From positions 62,001 through 126,000 of the forward strand of contig NZ_RCWY01000001.1 in assembly GCF_003688625.1 (NCBI RefSeq): a stretch of DNA of 64,000 nucleotides, given 5' to 3'. The notes under the pieces were generated by a model. It was not told where the DNA came from. It searched no databases and worked only from the letters and a program-made list of their open reading frames with translations. This DNA is from Sphingomonas sp. PP-CE-3A-406. GTDB taxonomy: Bacteria; Pseudomonadota; Alphaproteobacteria; Sphingomonadales; Sphingomonadaceae. How positions within the stretch are numbered: the first letter of the stretch is position 1; each line of letters starts with the position of its first letter. Shown in pieces: positions 1-9,502 of the stretch. The translations under genes and the position numbers were made by a program.

Positions 1-10
1 GCCGCCGCCA

Positions 11-1270
11 TTGTCCCGGACCGGTATGCCGTCTGCTGGCGGGGGCCTAGCGCCGTCGCGGCTGGCCGAAGACGACGTGCCGTTGCCGGCGACACCGCGG
101 GTCGTGCGCAACATCATGTTGGCGGAGGCCGAGCCGGTGCTCGCATTGGTCGCCAGCGTGCGCAGCGGGCGGGTGCGGTTGGCGATGCCCGAGTTCCACC
201 GGCAGGCGAGCCAGGCGATTGCACGGTTCGACCAGGCGATCGCGCCGCATTATTCGGAGGAAATGCGCCAGCGTGCCAAATACGCGGTCTGCGCCACCAC
301 CGACGACGTCGCGCAGAACCTGCCGGCGATCGGCACCGACGGCGCCGAATGGGCGCGGCGATCGATGGTCGTGCAGTTCTTCCAGGAGAATATCGGCGGC
401 GACCGGTTCTGGCAGCTGGTCGACGACATGCTGCGCGTCCCGAACGACAATTACGCGCTGATCGAGCTGTACCATGCCTGCCTCGCCGCCGGGTTCGAAG
501 GCCGGTTCCGGGTTATGCCCGACGGCCGCCGCCGGCTGCACGAGATCATGGCGCGGCTGCAGGGTGCGTTGCCGCATGTCCGGTCGCAGTCCGCAACCGA
601 GCTGTCGCCGCGCTGGCGGGGCGAGACCGCGCCGGTCGGCAAGCTCGGCTTCTGGAGCCTGATCGCGTTGGCGTCGGCGATCGCGGCGGGGCTGTTGCTG
701 CTGGTGTTCATCGTGCTGCGCCTGATGCTGATGTCGAGCGGCGACGCCCCCGGCCAGCGGCTCGGTGCGCTCCGGCCCGAAGCGCGGCTGACTCTGTCGC
801 GGCCGGGCGGGGCGATCGCCACCGCGGACAGCGCGCAGGCGAGCAAGCTCAAGCGGTTCCTGGAGCCCGAGATCCGCGAAGGCCTGGTGGTCGTCGAGGA
901 GGACGCGCAGACGGTGCGCGTCCGCACCACGGTGGGCCAGTTGTTCCGGTCGGGCTCCGACGTGCTGGAGCCGGGGCGTGAGCCGCTGTTCCACCGCATC
1001 GGCCGCGCGATCGAGGACGAGAAGGGCGATGTGCTGGTCGAAGGCCATGCCGACAGCGACCGGGTCGCCTCGCTCGCCTTCCCCGACAACATGGCCTTGT
1101 CGCAGGCGCGTGCGGAGACGGTCGGCGACATCGTCCGCACCGAATTGAGCGAGACCGGGCGCGTCACAACCAAGGGGCTCGGCGACACCGTGCCGATCGC
1201 GAGCAACGACGATGCGGCAGGCAAGTCGCAGAACCGGCGCGTCGAGATCGTCGTGCCGCGGCGCTACTGA
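11..1270 (+). CDS. tssL: Type VI secretion protein TssL (DotU/IcmH family) with C-terminal OmpA-like domain
   Basis: Inner-membrane subunit of the type VI secretion (T6SS) membrane complex. An N-terminal DotU-like cytoplasmic helical domain (about residues 30-190) is followed by one hydrophobic membrane segment (about 215-240) and a periplasmic OmpA-like peptidoglycan-binding domain that includes VLVEGHADSDR and ends NRRVEIVV. This is the extended TssL form that carries its own cell-wall anchor. The gene lies 11 bases before tssM, its usual partner. The start is uncertain: a TTG at 11 and an ATG at 26 are both in frame, and the true start may lie before the window. Family assignment is secure. 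Confidence 0.9.
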   Translation: MSRTGMPSAGGGLAPSRLAEDDVPLPATPRVVRNIMLAEAEPVLALVASVRSGRVRLAMPEFHRQASQAIARFDQAIAPHYSEEMRQRAKYAVCATTDDVAQNLPAIGTDGAEWARRSMVVQFFQENIGGDRFWQLVDDMLRVPNDNYALIELYHACLAAGFEGRFRVMPDGRRRLHEIMARLQGALPHVRSQSATELSPRWRGETAPVGKLGFWSLIALASAIAAGLLLLVFIVLRLMLMSSGDAPGQRLGALRPEARLTLSRPGGAIATADSAQASKLKRFLEPEIREGLVVVEEDAQTVRVRTTVGQLFRSGSDVLEPGREPLFHRIGRAIEDEKGDVLVEGHADSDRVASLAFPDNMALSQARAETVGDIVRTELSETGRVTTKGLGDTVPIASNDDAAGKSQNRRVEIVVPRRY

Positions 1271-1281
1271 CAGGATATCCA

Positions 1282-4200
1282 GTGATGCGGCGCTTTTTTG
1301 GCAATTGGTGGGCGGTGACGATCACCTGTGCGGTGCTGCTCGCGGCGTTGCTCGCGTTCGGCTTGCCGCTGTTCGTGAGCGCGATGCGGCCGCTTTGGGT
1401 GCGCATAGCGTGCTTCGTCGGGGTCGCGCTGATCTGGGGCCTCGCGGCGTTCCTGCGGCGGCGTCGGACTCAGCGCGCGGCGGATGCGATCGCCGCCGAA
1501 CTCGCCGGTCCCAACGCGGTCGACGAGGAAGGCAAGGCGCTCGGCCAGCGGATGACCGAGGCGCTGTCACGGCTGAAAGGCGCGGCCGGCAAGCGCCGCG
1601 ACTATCTCTACAAGCAGCCCTGGTACGTGATCATCGGCCCGCCGGGATCGGGCAAGACCACCGCATTGCTCAATTCGGGCTTACGCTTTCCGTTCGTCGA
1701 ACAGGCGGTGCGCGGCGTCGGCGGTACGCGCAATCTCGATTTCTGGTTCGCCGACGAGGCTGTGCTGGTCGACACCGCGGGGCGCTACACGACGCAGGAT
1801 TCGGACCATGCGGTCGACTCCGCGGGGTGGAACGCGTTCCTGTCGCTGTTGCGGAAACATCGCCCGCTCCAGCCGATCAACGGCGTCATGGTCGCGATCG
1901 GCATCGACGAACTGGTCCGCAGCGATTGCGCGAAGATCGATGCGCACGCGCGCGCCGTCCGCCGTCGGCTGGTCGAGCTGCGACGGACGCTGGAGGTCGC
2001 GGCGCCGGTCTATGTGGTGCTGACCAAGGCCGATCTGCTGGCAGGCTTCACCGAATTCTTCGACGACCTCGATGTCGAGGGCCGGCGGGCGGTGCTCGGC
2101 AGCACGCTGACTTTCGGCGACGGCCGCGCGAATGCCGAGACGCTGGCAAAGGCGTTCGACGAAATCGCGCAGGCGATCGCCGACCGCCAGGCCAAGCGGC
2201 TGTTCGACGAGAGCGACCCGCGGCGCCGTGCACTGATGCTCGGGCTTCCCGCGCAGATGCGCTCGCTGCGGGCACGACTGATGCGGTTCCTCGACGGGGC
2301 GTTCGTGTCGGGCGACGAGCCCGGCGGCGTCCTGCGCGGCTTTTATCTGACGAGCGGATTGCAGGAGGGCGCGCCGCTCGACCGGATCATGGCGAGCATG
2401 GCCGAGGTCTATGACCAGCCCGCCGCCGCATCGGAATCGAGCGGGCGCGCGTATTTCCTCAACCGGTTGCTCGGCGAGGTGATGTTCCCCGAGGCGGGGC
2501 TGGTCAGCACCGATCCGCGGGCAAAGGCGCGGATGCGCAGCCGCCTGATCGGTACGATCGCCGGGCTGGGGATCGCGGTCGCGCTGGTGCTCGTCGCATG
2601 GGGCGTGAGCTATGCGCGCAATCGCAGTTTCCAGGCCGATCTCGCGACCAAGGCGGGGGCAGCCGAAGCACAACTCCGCGACGCCGGAGTCGATCTGCGC
2701 CAGGTCCGCGACGGCGATGCCGACCTGCGCGCGGCGCTGCCGGGGCTGAACGCGTTGCGCGCGCTGCCCCGTGGCTACGCTGCGCGCGTCGCCGGCGGGC
2801 CGCCGCTCGCGATGACCTTCGGCCTGTATCAGTCGAGCCTCAGCCGCGAGGCGGAGGAGACGTACCGCGAGGCTCTTCGCCGCGTGATGCTGCCACGCCT
2901 GCTGCTGCGGCTGGAGACGGCGATGCGCACCGACGGCGCCGATCCGATGCGGCTGTACGAACCGCTCAAAGTGTACCTGATGCTCGGCCAGCAGGGTCCG
3001 ATGGATGCCAAGACGGTGCGCGCCTGGGTGACGAACGACTGGGCAACTCAGGTCTATCCGGGGGCGGACAGCCAGGGCGAGCGCGACCAACTGGCGCAGC
3101 ATCTCGATGCGCTGCTGGGCGATACTGACATGGCGAGCGTCTGGCCGAACCGGAAGCCGCCACTCGACGGTGCGCTCGTCGCGCAGGCACGTGCGGCGGT
3201 TCAGACGCTGTCGCTTGCCGATCGCGCCTATGCGGTGCTGCGGCAGAAGGCGGCGAGCGCCGGCGCGCCGTGGGAAATGGCGAACATCCTGTCGCAGGGC
3301 GACGCGCTCGCCTTTGCCAATCCCAAGCAGGTGCTGACCGCGCGCATCCCGTATTTCTTCACGCGTGCGGGTTATGAGCGCGCGTACATGGTCGGGCTGG
3401 CGACGGTGCAGCAGGACTTGAAGCGCGACCTGTGGGTGCTGGGTGGCGATGCCGGCAACGGCGGCGTCCGCGACGAGATGAGTAACGTCCGGCCGGGGGT
3501 CGCGGGTCTCTATGCCAAGGACTATATCGCCGCGTGGGAAGGCGTGCTGAAGACGTTGCAACCCGGCCCGTATTTCCGCGATCCGGTCGCGTTCGGGGCG
3601 TTCACCAAGAGTCCGTCGCCGCTGAAGCGCGTGCTGCTCGAACTGCGCAAGAACACCATCTTCGAGGGCGGTGCCAAGGCGGGGCTGGCGCGGGCGACCC
3701 GCTATGGCCTGAACCGATCGCGACTGGGGCGCTTCGCGCAGGAAGCGAACCGCGACCGGGCCTCCGGGATCGATGCGGGCGAGGAGATCGCCGCGTATTT
3801 CCAGCCGTTGCAGGATTATGCCGGCGACGGACGCGGATCGGCGCCGGTCGACGAGTTCGTCGCGGCGCTGAAAGAGGCGGGGCAGGCGGTGATGGCCGCG
3901 CAGTCGGTTGGCGGCGGCGGCGGTGCGGATGCCACACAGGCGGGCATGGCGACGGCGATGGCGTCGGTGAAGGCCGCCGCAGCCGGCGCGCCACCGCAGT
4001 TGCAGGGGTTCGTCTCGAGCGCGACCGGTGGCGGCGCGTCGGCGCAGATCGGCGCGGCGAAGGGCGCGATCGCGGATGCCTATGCGCAGACCGTCCTGCC
4101 GGCCTGCAAGGAGGTTGCCCAGGAGCACTACCCTTTCTTCGCGGCGTCAGCGCAGGATGCGTCGATGGTTGATGCGCTGCGCGTGTTCGGGATGGGCGGC

Positions 4201-4782
4201 GTCATCGACGGCTTCGTCCAGACGCGGCTGAAGGCGCTGATGCAGACCGATGGCCCGGTCTGGCGCTGGCGCAGCGAGGACCCGATCACCGCGTCGCTCA
4301 ACCCGTCGAGCCCGGAGGCGTTCGCCAAGGCGGGCCAGCTGCGCGACCTGCTCGTCGGCGGATTGCCGATCAAGATCTCCGTCGCGAGCTTCGGCAGCGA
4401 CGTCGGCATGGTCGAAGTGGCGAGCGGCGGCACGCGCTATCGCTTCACGCCGTCGATCAACGGCGCCAAGCCGTTGCTGTGGTCCGCCAGCGGTGGCCTG
4501 CCCGAAGCGTCAGTCGTCCTCTATCGCCCCGGTCCGGCGCAGACCGATCCGACCAGCGAGCCGAAGCCAGGCGCCGAGATCGCGCATTGGAACGCCGAGG
4601 GCCCCTGGGCGCTGTTCCGAGTTATGGACAAGGCCGACAAGCAGAATGCCGGGCAGCGGGCGATCAAGGCGCGGTTCGGCGACGGCGGCGGTGCGGCGAC
4701 GTTGCTGGTCGGGCTGCCGAGCGACCGCAACCCGTTCAGCCGCGGCGGCCTGTGGTCGTTCCGCTGCCCTGGTGCGCTGTGA
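1282..4782 (+). CDS. tssM: Type VI secretion protein TssM (IcmF family)
   Basis: Large inner-membrane T6SS scaffold that partners TssL and spans the periplasm towards TssJ. The 1166 residues begin with two membrane segments (about 10-35 and 38-58), followed by a cytoplasmic NTPase-like domain with an intact Walker A motif GPPGSGKTT near residues 119-127. A third membrane segment lies near residues 415-440. The rest is a long periplasmic region ending in an IcmF C-terminal-like domain. GTG at 1282 and ATG at 1285 are adjacent start candidates; AGGA at 1272-1275 favours the GTG by spacing. The stop overlaps the start of tagF by 4 bases (GTGA). Confidence 0.95.
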   Translation: MMRRFFGNWWAVTITCAVLLAALLAFGLPLFVSAMRPLWVRIACFVGVALIWGLAAFLRRRRTQRAADAIAAELAGPNAVDEEGKALGQRMTEALSRLKGAAGKRRDYLYKQPWYVIIGPPGSGKTTALLNSGLRFPFVEQAVRGVGGTRNLDFWFADEAVLVDTAGRYTTQDSDHAVDSAGWNAFLSLLRKHRPLQPINGVMVAIGIDELVRSDCAKIDAHARAVRRRLVELRRTLEVAAPVYVVLTKADLLAGFTEFFDDLDVEGRRAVLGSTLTFGDGRANAETLAKAFDEIAQAIADRQAKRLFDESDPRRRALMLGLPAQMRSLRARLMRFLDGAFVSGDEPGGVLRGFYLTSGLQEGAPLDRIMASMAEVYDQPAAASESSGRAYFLNRLLGEVMFPEAGLVSTDPRAKARMRSRLIGTIAGLGIAVALVLVAWGVSYARNRSFQADLATKAGAAEAQLRDAGVDLRQVRDGDADLRAALPGLNALRALPRGYAARVAGGPPLAMTFGLYQSSLSREAEETYREALRRVMLPRLLLRLETAMRTDGADPMRLYEPLKVYLMLGQQGPMDAKTVRAWVTNDWATQVYPGADSQGERDQLAQHLDALLGDTDMASVWPNRKPPLDGALVAQARAAVQTLSLADRAYAVLRQKAASAGAPWEMANILSQGDALAFANPKQVLTARIPYFFTRAGYERAYMVGLATVQQDLKRDLWVLGGDAGNGGVRDEMSNVRPGVAGLYAKDYIAAWEGVLKTLQPGPYFRDPVAFGAFTKSPSPLKRVLLELRKNTIFEGGAKAGLARATRYGLNRSRLGRFAQEANRDRASGIDAGEEIAAYFQPLQDYAGDGRGSAPVDEFVAALKEAGQAVMAAQSVGGGGGADATQAGMATAMASVKAAAAGAPPQLQGFVSSATGGGASAQIGAAKGAIADAYAQTVLPACKEVAQEHYPFFAASAQDASMVDALRVFGMGGVIDGFVQTRLKALMQTDGPVWRWRSEDPITASLNPSSPEAFAKAGQLRDLLVGGLPIKISVASFGSDVGMVEVASGGTRYRFTPSINGAKPLLWSASGGLPEASVVLYRPGPAQTDPTSEPKPGAEIAHWNAEGPWALFRVMDKADKQNAGQRAIKARFGDGGGAATLLVGLPSDRNPFSRGGLWSFRCPGAL

Positions 4783-5321
4783 CGGGGCCCGCGCGACTGT
4801 TTGGCAAGCTGCCCGCGCATGGCGACTTCGTGTCGCGTGGCTGGCGTGCGGACGAGCGTGAGGCGCTCGATGCCTGGCTGTCGACGTCGCTGGCCGACGC
4901 GCGGACGGTGCACGGTGCGGCGTTCGAAGAGCGGTTCGACAGCGCGCCGCCGTGGCGCTGTGTCCTCGACGTCGTCGAAGGTGGCCTGTCGGGTGCGCTC
5001 GCGGCGTCGCAGGATGCTGTCGGGCGGCGTTTTCCGGTATTCGTCGGGGTGACGGGAGCGGCGGACGCGGCGGTAGCGGAAGCGTGCGAGGGCTTGCTGT
5101 ACGACGCGATCGCCGGGGGCTGGACCGCCGACGCACTGGTCGAGCAGGCGGACATGCTCATGGTCGCTCGGGAGCCGGCGGAACGATCCTGCCGGTGGTG
5201 GACGTTGGGCGGCGAGGCGTTCGCGCCCGGTGAGCGGTCGCTTGCATACCCGGCCGACCTGATCCCGGCCATGCTGACCCCCGCCATATCGCCCCCCGAA
5301 ATGTCGACGGTTGCGTCGTGA
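4779..5321 (+). CDS. tagF: Type VI secretion-associated protein TagF
   Basis: A 180-residue protein opening with FGKLPAHGDFVSRGW, the hallmark N-terminus of TagF. TagF proteins act as post-translational negative regulators of T6SS and commonly lie between tssM and the phosphatase gene. The GTG start at 4779 overlaps the tssM stop (GTGA), and the TagF stop overlaps the next GTG start in the same way, which argues for translational coupling. The reading frame stays open upstream, but that part is only the alternate frame of tssM. No membrane segment is visible. Confidence 0.9.
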   Translation: MTGPARLFGKLPAHGDFVSRGWRADEREALDAWLSTSLADARTVHGAAFEERFDSAPPWRCVLDVVEGGLSGALAASQDAVGRRFPVFVGVTGAADAAVAEACEGLLYDAIAGGWTADALVEQADMLMVAREPAERSCRWWTLGGEAFAPGERSLAYPADLIPAMLTPAISPPEMSTVAS

Positions 5322-6088
5322 ACGGCCGCACGTTGCGCACCGAAGGCGTCGCCGCGTCGCACGTCGGCATGGTCCGCCGCGCCAACGAGGACAGCTTTTG
5401 CGATCGTGGCGCGGACGGCGTGTGGGCGGTCGCCGACGGGATGGGGGGGCATGCGCACGGCGACTGGGCGTCTCAGGTCCTGACCACGGCGCTGGCGGAC
5501 GCTGCGCTCCCCGAGGATTTCGACGACGCCTGTCGGGAGATCGCGGCGGCGATCCACGCGGGCAATGCGCGGATCTGGACGGAGGCGCAGGCGCGCGGGC
5601 AGCAGATGGGCACCACGGTCGCCGCCTTGCTGGTGCGCGACGGTCGGTTCGGCGTGGTCTGGGTCGGCGATAGCCGCGCCTATCTGTTGCGCAGCGGCGT
5701 GCTCTATCAACTCACGCGTGATCACACGCAGGTGCAGGAGATGGTCGACCGCGGCCTGCTCGAACCGCACGAGGCCGCCGCGCATCCGCGCTCGCACGTG
5801 CTGGCACGCGCGGTCGGCGTCACCGCGACGCTCGAGGTCGATGTCGTGGTCGACACGGCGGAGGCGGGCGACGTGTTCCTGCTGTGCAGCGACGGGCTGA
5901 CCGGGCAGGTGAGCGATCCCGAGCTGACCGCGATGCTCGCCGCGGCCGATGGGAAGGCGGCGATCCGCGACCGGTTGATCGCGCTGACACTGGAGCGCGG
6001 TGCCCCCGACAACGTCACGGTGATCGTCGTGACGACGGGCGAGCCGACCTTGTTGTCGCTGTCACCGATGCCGGGGGGCTTCGCGTGA
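5318..6088 (+). CDS. pppA: PP2C-family serine/threonine phosphatase of the T6SS (PppA-like)
   Basis: A 256-residue soluble PP2C phosphatase. Metal-binding motifs are visible: RRANEDS near the N-terminus, VADGMGGH (about 40-47), VWVGDSRAYL (about 110-119), LCSDGLTG (about 188-195) and a late APDNVTVIVV. In the threonine-phosphorylation pathway of T6SS this enzyme removes phosphate added by PpkA and so opposes activation. Both ends overlap neighbours by 4 bases (GTGA), placing it between tagF and ppkA in one transcript. The symbol follows the Pseudomonas nomenclature by homology and context. Confidence 0.9.
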   Translation: MNGRTLRTEGVAASHVGMVRRANEDSFCDRGADGVWAVADGMGGHAHGDWASQVLTTALADAALPEDFDDACREIAAAIHAGNARIWTEAQARGQQMGTTVAALLVRDGRFGVVWVGDSRAYLLRSGVLYQLTRDHTQVQEMVDRGLLEPHEAAAHPRSHVLARAVGVTATLEVDVVVDTAEAGDVFLLCSDGLTGQVSDPELTAMLAAADGKAAIRDRLIALTLERGAPDNVTVIVVTTGEPTLLSLSPMPGGFA

Positions 6089-8007
6089 TCGACGAGAACG
6101 ACCCGCCGATCGATGATGGCCCGATCGATGATGGCCCGATCGATGATGGCCCGATCGATCATGGCCCGGTCGATGGCAGCCCTGTCGACGACGGCCGCAC
6201 CGTCTTCGTGCCGCAGCAGCCCGACCAGGCCACCGTCTTCGAAGCCGGATCGGCGACACCGCCGCTCCCCCCGATCGCGCCGCGCGTGGCGGCACGAGGC
6301 ATCGAGGTCGGCGATGTCCTCAACCACATCTTCGAGGTCAAGCGCTTCATCGCACGCGGCGGCATGGGCGAGGTGTTCGAGGGCGCCAACGTCATCACCG
6401 ACGAGCGCGTCGCGATCAAGGTGATGCTGCCCGCGCTCGCCGCCGACGAGAACGTCATCACGCTGTTCCGCCGCGAGGCCCGGACGCTGACGCATCTCCA
6501 TCACGAGGCGGTCGTGCAATACCGCGTGCTGGCGCAGGAGCCGCAGCTCGGCGTACTCTACATCGTCACCGAATATATCGACGGCACCAATTTGTCGGAT
6601 GTGCTGAAGATCGTCGACGCCTCGCCCGAAGCGCTGGTGGCGTTGCTGCGGCGGCTCGCATCGGGGCTTCAGGCGGCGCATGCGCTCGGCGCGATCCACC
6701 GGGATATCTCGCCCGACAACATCCTGCTCGGCGGCGGCGATCTGGCGCGCGCGAAGATCATCGATTTCGGGATCGCGAAGGACCTTGATCCCGGCACCGC
6801 GACGATCGTCGGCGACGGGTTCGCGGGCAAGCTCGGCTATGTCGCGCCCGAACAGCTTGGCGACTTCGATCGCCGGCTGGGGCCTTGGACCGATGTCTAC
6901 AGCCTGGCGCTGGTGATTTTGGCGGTGGCGGCGGGGCGCGACGTCGGGCTCGGCGGGTCGCTGGTCGATGCGGTCGACAAGCGGCGGGCGGGACCGGACC
7001 TGTCGCCTGCGCCGGAGGTTCTGCGGCCGCTGCTCGCGCGCATGACGAAGGCCGATCCGACCGCACGGATCGGCTCGATGGTCGAGGTGCTGGCGGAGAT
7101 CGCGAAGATCGAGGCAGTGCCGGTACCGGTCGAAAAGCCGGCGACCTTCCCCGTGCGCTGGATCGCCCTGGGGATCGTCGCCGTCATCCTGCTCGCATCG
7201 CTGGTCGTCTATGCCACCCGCCATCGCGCGACGCCGGCGACCGCGCCGGTGGCAACCGCCAAGCCCGCGATGGACGGCATCGACGACGTCCGCAGCGCGG
7301 TCGCCTCGGCGCTGCCGTCGGTCAGTTGTACGTGGCTGCGGATCGTCAGCGTGACGCAAGGTCGCGACCAGCCGCAGATCGCGCTGACCGGGGTCGCCGG
7401 CAACCCGTCCGCCGCGCAGGCCGAGATCAGCCACGCGCTGGCATCGCAGGGCGGCAAGGGGGCGGTGCTCGATTTCTCGGAGGTCGCGCCGATCACGCCC
7501 GCGGGGTGCGCCGCGCTCGACGCCTATCGCCAGATCGGCGCGCCCGACGACACCCGCCTGTCGGTCGCGCAGCGCAAGTTCGAGATGCGCCGCCAGACGG
7601 GCGACTCCGCCTATGCCGGCACGAGCGCCGCCAGTGCGATCGTCAAGGTCGCGGTACGCGATCCGAAAACCGATTTCACGCTCGTCGGGCTCGAACCCTC
7701 GGGCAAGATCGATCTGCTGATCCCCGATCGCGCCGCGTTCCGCGCGCAACTCGCGAGTTCGCGCAACGGCGTGCCGATCACCGATCTCGGCGGTGACACG
7801 TATCGGCTCCAGATCGATCTCGACCACCAGGGCTGGTCGGGCTTGCTGCTGATCACCGGCCGCGCGCCGTTCGACCCGGCAGTCGTCGCGCCGCCGCTCG
7901 GCGCGCGCGGCGCAGACTGGCGCGACCGCCTCGTATCGCTCGCCGCCGAACGCGGTTGGCAGGCCGACATGGTCTGGTTCAAATCGATCGACGAGCAGAA
8001 CGACTGA
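6085..8007 (+). CDS. ppkA: Transmembrane serine/threonine protein kinase of the T6SS (PpkA-like)
   Basis: Hanks-type kinase of 640 residues. After an acidic repeat-rich N-terminus it shows the glycine-rich loop RGGMGEVFEG, the ATP-site lysine in VAIKVML, the catalytic loop HRDISPDN, the DFG segment IDFGIAKD and an APE motif. A single membrane segment (WIALGIVAVILLASLVVY, about 355-373) separates the cytoplasmic kinase from a periplasmic region of roughly 265 residues, a probable sensor part with no family I recognise. GTG at 6085 overlaps the pppA stop. The frame is open further upstream but that is only shadow of pppA. The phosphorylation target (Fha in other systems) is not in the window. 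Confidence 0.9.
   Translation: MIDENDPPIDDGPIDDGPIDDGPIDHGPVDGSPVDDGRTVFVPQQPDQATVFEAGSATPPLPPIAPRVAARGIEVGDVLNHIFEVKRFIARGGMGEVFEGANVITDERVAIKVMLPALAADENVITLFRREARTLTHLHHEAVVQYRVLAQEPQLGVLYIVTEYIDGTNLSDVLKIVDASPEALVALLRRLASGLQAAHALGAIHRDISPDNILLGGGDLARAKIIDFGIAKDLDPGTATIVGDGFAGKLGYVAPEQLGDFDRRLGPWTDVYSLALVILAVAAGRDVGLGGSLVDAVDKRRAGPDLSPAPEVLRPLLARMTKADPTARIGSMVEVLAEIAKIEAVPVPVEKPATFPVRWIALGIVAVILLASLVVYATRHRATPATAPVATAKPAMDGIDDVRSAVASALPSVSCTWLRIVSVTQGRDQPQIALTGVAGNPSAAQAEISHALASQGGKGAVLDFSEVAPITPAGCAALDAYRQIGAPDDTRLSVAQRKFEMRRQTGDSAYAGTSAASAIVKVAVRDPKTDFTLVGLEPSGKIDLLIPDRAAFRAQLASSRNGVPITDLGGDTYRLQIDLDHQGWSGLLLITGRAPFDPAVVAPPLGARGADWRDRLVSLAAERGWQADMVWFKSIDEQND
6106..6180 (+). repeat. In-frame 15-base tandem repeat in ppkA coding for I-D-D-G-P
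   Basis: Three perfect copies of CCGATCGATGATGGC (6106-6120, 6121-6135, 6136-6150) are followed by one copy with a single change (6151-6165) and one degenerate copy (6166-6180). The encoded stretch is an acidic IDDGP pentapeptide array just before the kinase domain. The perfect identity of adjacent copies suggests recent slippage, and because the unit is a multiple of three, copy number can change without frameshift. Confidence 0.9.
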
Positions 8008-8054
8008 CGACGGAACGATTCTTCGATGCCGTTTAAAATCTATACCAGATGAAC

Positions 8055-8092
8055 CGGATCAATCCTGACATCCAGATGTCCGGATTGATCCG
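8055..8092 (+). terminator. Strong hairpin closing the T6SS gene string
   Basis: A perfect 11-base inverted repeat (CGGATCAATCC / GGATTGATCCG) encloses a second 5-base stem (GACAT/ATGTC) with a tiny loop, giving one long hairpin 48 bases after the ppkA stop. Only a short T run (ATCTTT) follows, so intrinsic termination is likely but not textbook; it could also protect the 3' end of the transcript. Confidence 0.6.
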
Positions 8093-8970
8093 AGATCTTT
8101 GAAGCGGATTGTGGGCCTATCTTTGCCGAGACCATGTGACTAGCGTCAGAATGCGAGGGCGCCCGGTCATAACGGAAGCGTCAAGCAAACGCCCGAGCGC
8201 GGCCTTGGAATCCACAAGACCGTGAAATTATATCATTCCAGCAATGCTGCTTACCAGAGCGCAAGAAATCGCCAACTTCGGAAAATAGCGGATAAAAAAG
8301 AACTTTATGGCGGTGGCTCGGAGGTCGGTATATCTTCGCGCTCGACCTGATCTTATATCTGCGTACCGTCTGCACCTGCCGTCTTTTGGCAGTCTCCACC
8401 GTTTAATGCAGGCTACCCGCCGCGATCGTACCCCTACAGGTTATGACGAAAATCGTCGAACAAGCTGTACGTCATTCAGTGTCCACGAAATCGGGGGTGC
8501 TGCCAGCAACCGGCTAAATTGATCGGCAACGGTTACCTGAGTCTCATTCTAATTGACTCTGTGATAGTACTCAATGCTCGACGCAACGTATTGACTTCAC
8601 ATTAACAGGTGTTGGACAGGCGACATGGCCCTTGAACGCTCGGCTGTGGTTCGACGGGCCAGAAGTCGTAGGGCAGGGACGCTGTCCACACGTGGACGTC
8701 CAAGCTGACCATCCGAATTCCTAAATAACGGCCATTCCTTAGGCGCGATCTTTGTCGTTTCTCCGGATCGGACAGGCCATTTCGGGAAAGAGCAGTTGGG
8801 AACGGAGTTGGGGAAGCAGGTGCCCTGACCGGCATTCCGCACGCTCGCCCAAGCAACTGTTCCGCAACAGGTTTCTTTTCAAAAAAGCTTCGGCACGTGA
8901 AGTACCGTTCGATATTGGAACTTGATAAAGAACGGAGGCAGTGGCGGAAGGCCTTCACGATGCCACATAC
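8093..8970. other. Gap without a convincing gene
   Basis: About 0.9 kb between the T6SS terminator hairpin and the marR promoter. Base composition is clearly less GC-rich than the neighbouring operons. Short open frames exist on both strands, but none has a recognisable family, good ribosome binding site or convincing codon usage. An imperfect palindrome GGCAACGGTTACC occurs near 8523-8535. Otherwise nothing identifiable. Confidence 0.5.
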
Positions 8971-8982
8971 GTAACGTGACAC

Positions 8983-8994
8983 GTAACTTGTTAC
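8983..8994. promoter_or_regulatory. Probable operator of the following MarR regulator
   Basis: The perfect inverted repeat GTAAC-TT-GTTAC ends 16 bases before the marR start, and another GTAAC occurs at 8971-8975. MarR-family proteins usually bind palindromes of this size in their own promoter, so autoregulation of the marR/S41 pair is the natural reading. This is inference from position and symmetry. Confidence 0.5.
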
Positions 8995-9010
8995 CGAACA
9001 CTCTTCCGTT

Positions 9011-9499
9011 ATGGCCGACTTCATCGAGTTACACGGGAGCGCATTCCTAACGCATCGACTGCGCCGCTCGTCGGACCGTATTGTCGATCAGATAAGCGGC
9101 GTTCTTCTCCAGCTAGGCCTCGACGTTCCACCGCGTGGCGCTTCGATGCTGTTACTGATCGTTGAGCACCAACAGATCGGGGTGGTAGAAATCGCGCGAC
9201 GCCTGCGATTGTCGCACCCGCTCATCGTACGCATGGCGAGGGAATTTCAAGAGCGTGGCTTGGTCGAGGTCAACGCTGATCCGACCGATGGCCGGCGACG
9301 CGTCTTAAGCCCGACGGACAAGGCGCGTCACGAGGCTGCCGCACTCAAGGCTTTCAACGCGGACCTAAACGCCTTGTTTGAGGGCTTGTTTGCGGACATC
9401 GACGCTTCTCTGATCTCAGTCCTCGATCGCTTCGACGCCCAGCTTGATGCGTCATCGATCCCAATGCGCCTCGCCGCTCTCAAATCGACCAAGGAGTAA
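9011..9499 (+). CDS. MarR-family transcriptional regulator
   Basis: A 162-residue winged-helix regulator. The DNA-binding part is seen in VVEIARRLRLSHPLIVRMAREFQERGLVEV followed by the wing ADPTDGRRRVLSPTDKARHE, the typical MarR layout; flanking helices would form the dimer. It lies 3 bases before the S41 peptidase gene and is almost certainly cotranscribed with it. No clear Shine-Dalgarno sequence precedes the ATG. The GTAAC palindrome upstream suggests autoregulation. The effector is unknown. Confidence 0.85.
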   Translation: MADFIELHGSAFLTHRLRRSSDRIVDQISGVLLQLGLDVPPRGASMLLLIVEHQQIGVVEIARRLRLSHPLIVRMAREFQERGLVEVNADPTDGRRRVLSPTDKARHEAAALKAFNADLNALFEGLFADIDASLISVLDRFDAQLDASSIPMRLAALKSTKE

Positions 9500-9502
9500 T
9501 CG

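Noticed and set aside
1681..4128. Very long open frames opposite tssM and similar ones opposite most other genes
   Set aside because: Shadows caused by high GC; they are rich in Arg, Ala and His and lack any domain.
8602..9024. A 140-codon frame on the minus strand upstream of and overlapping the marR start
   Set aside because: No family, atypical codon use, no ribosome site, and it would cover the marR promoter and start codon.
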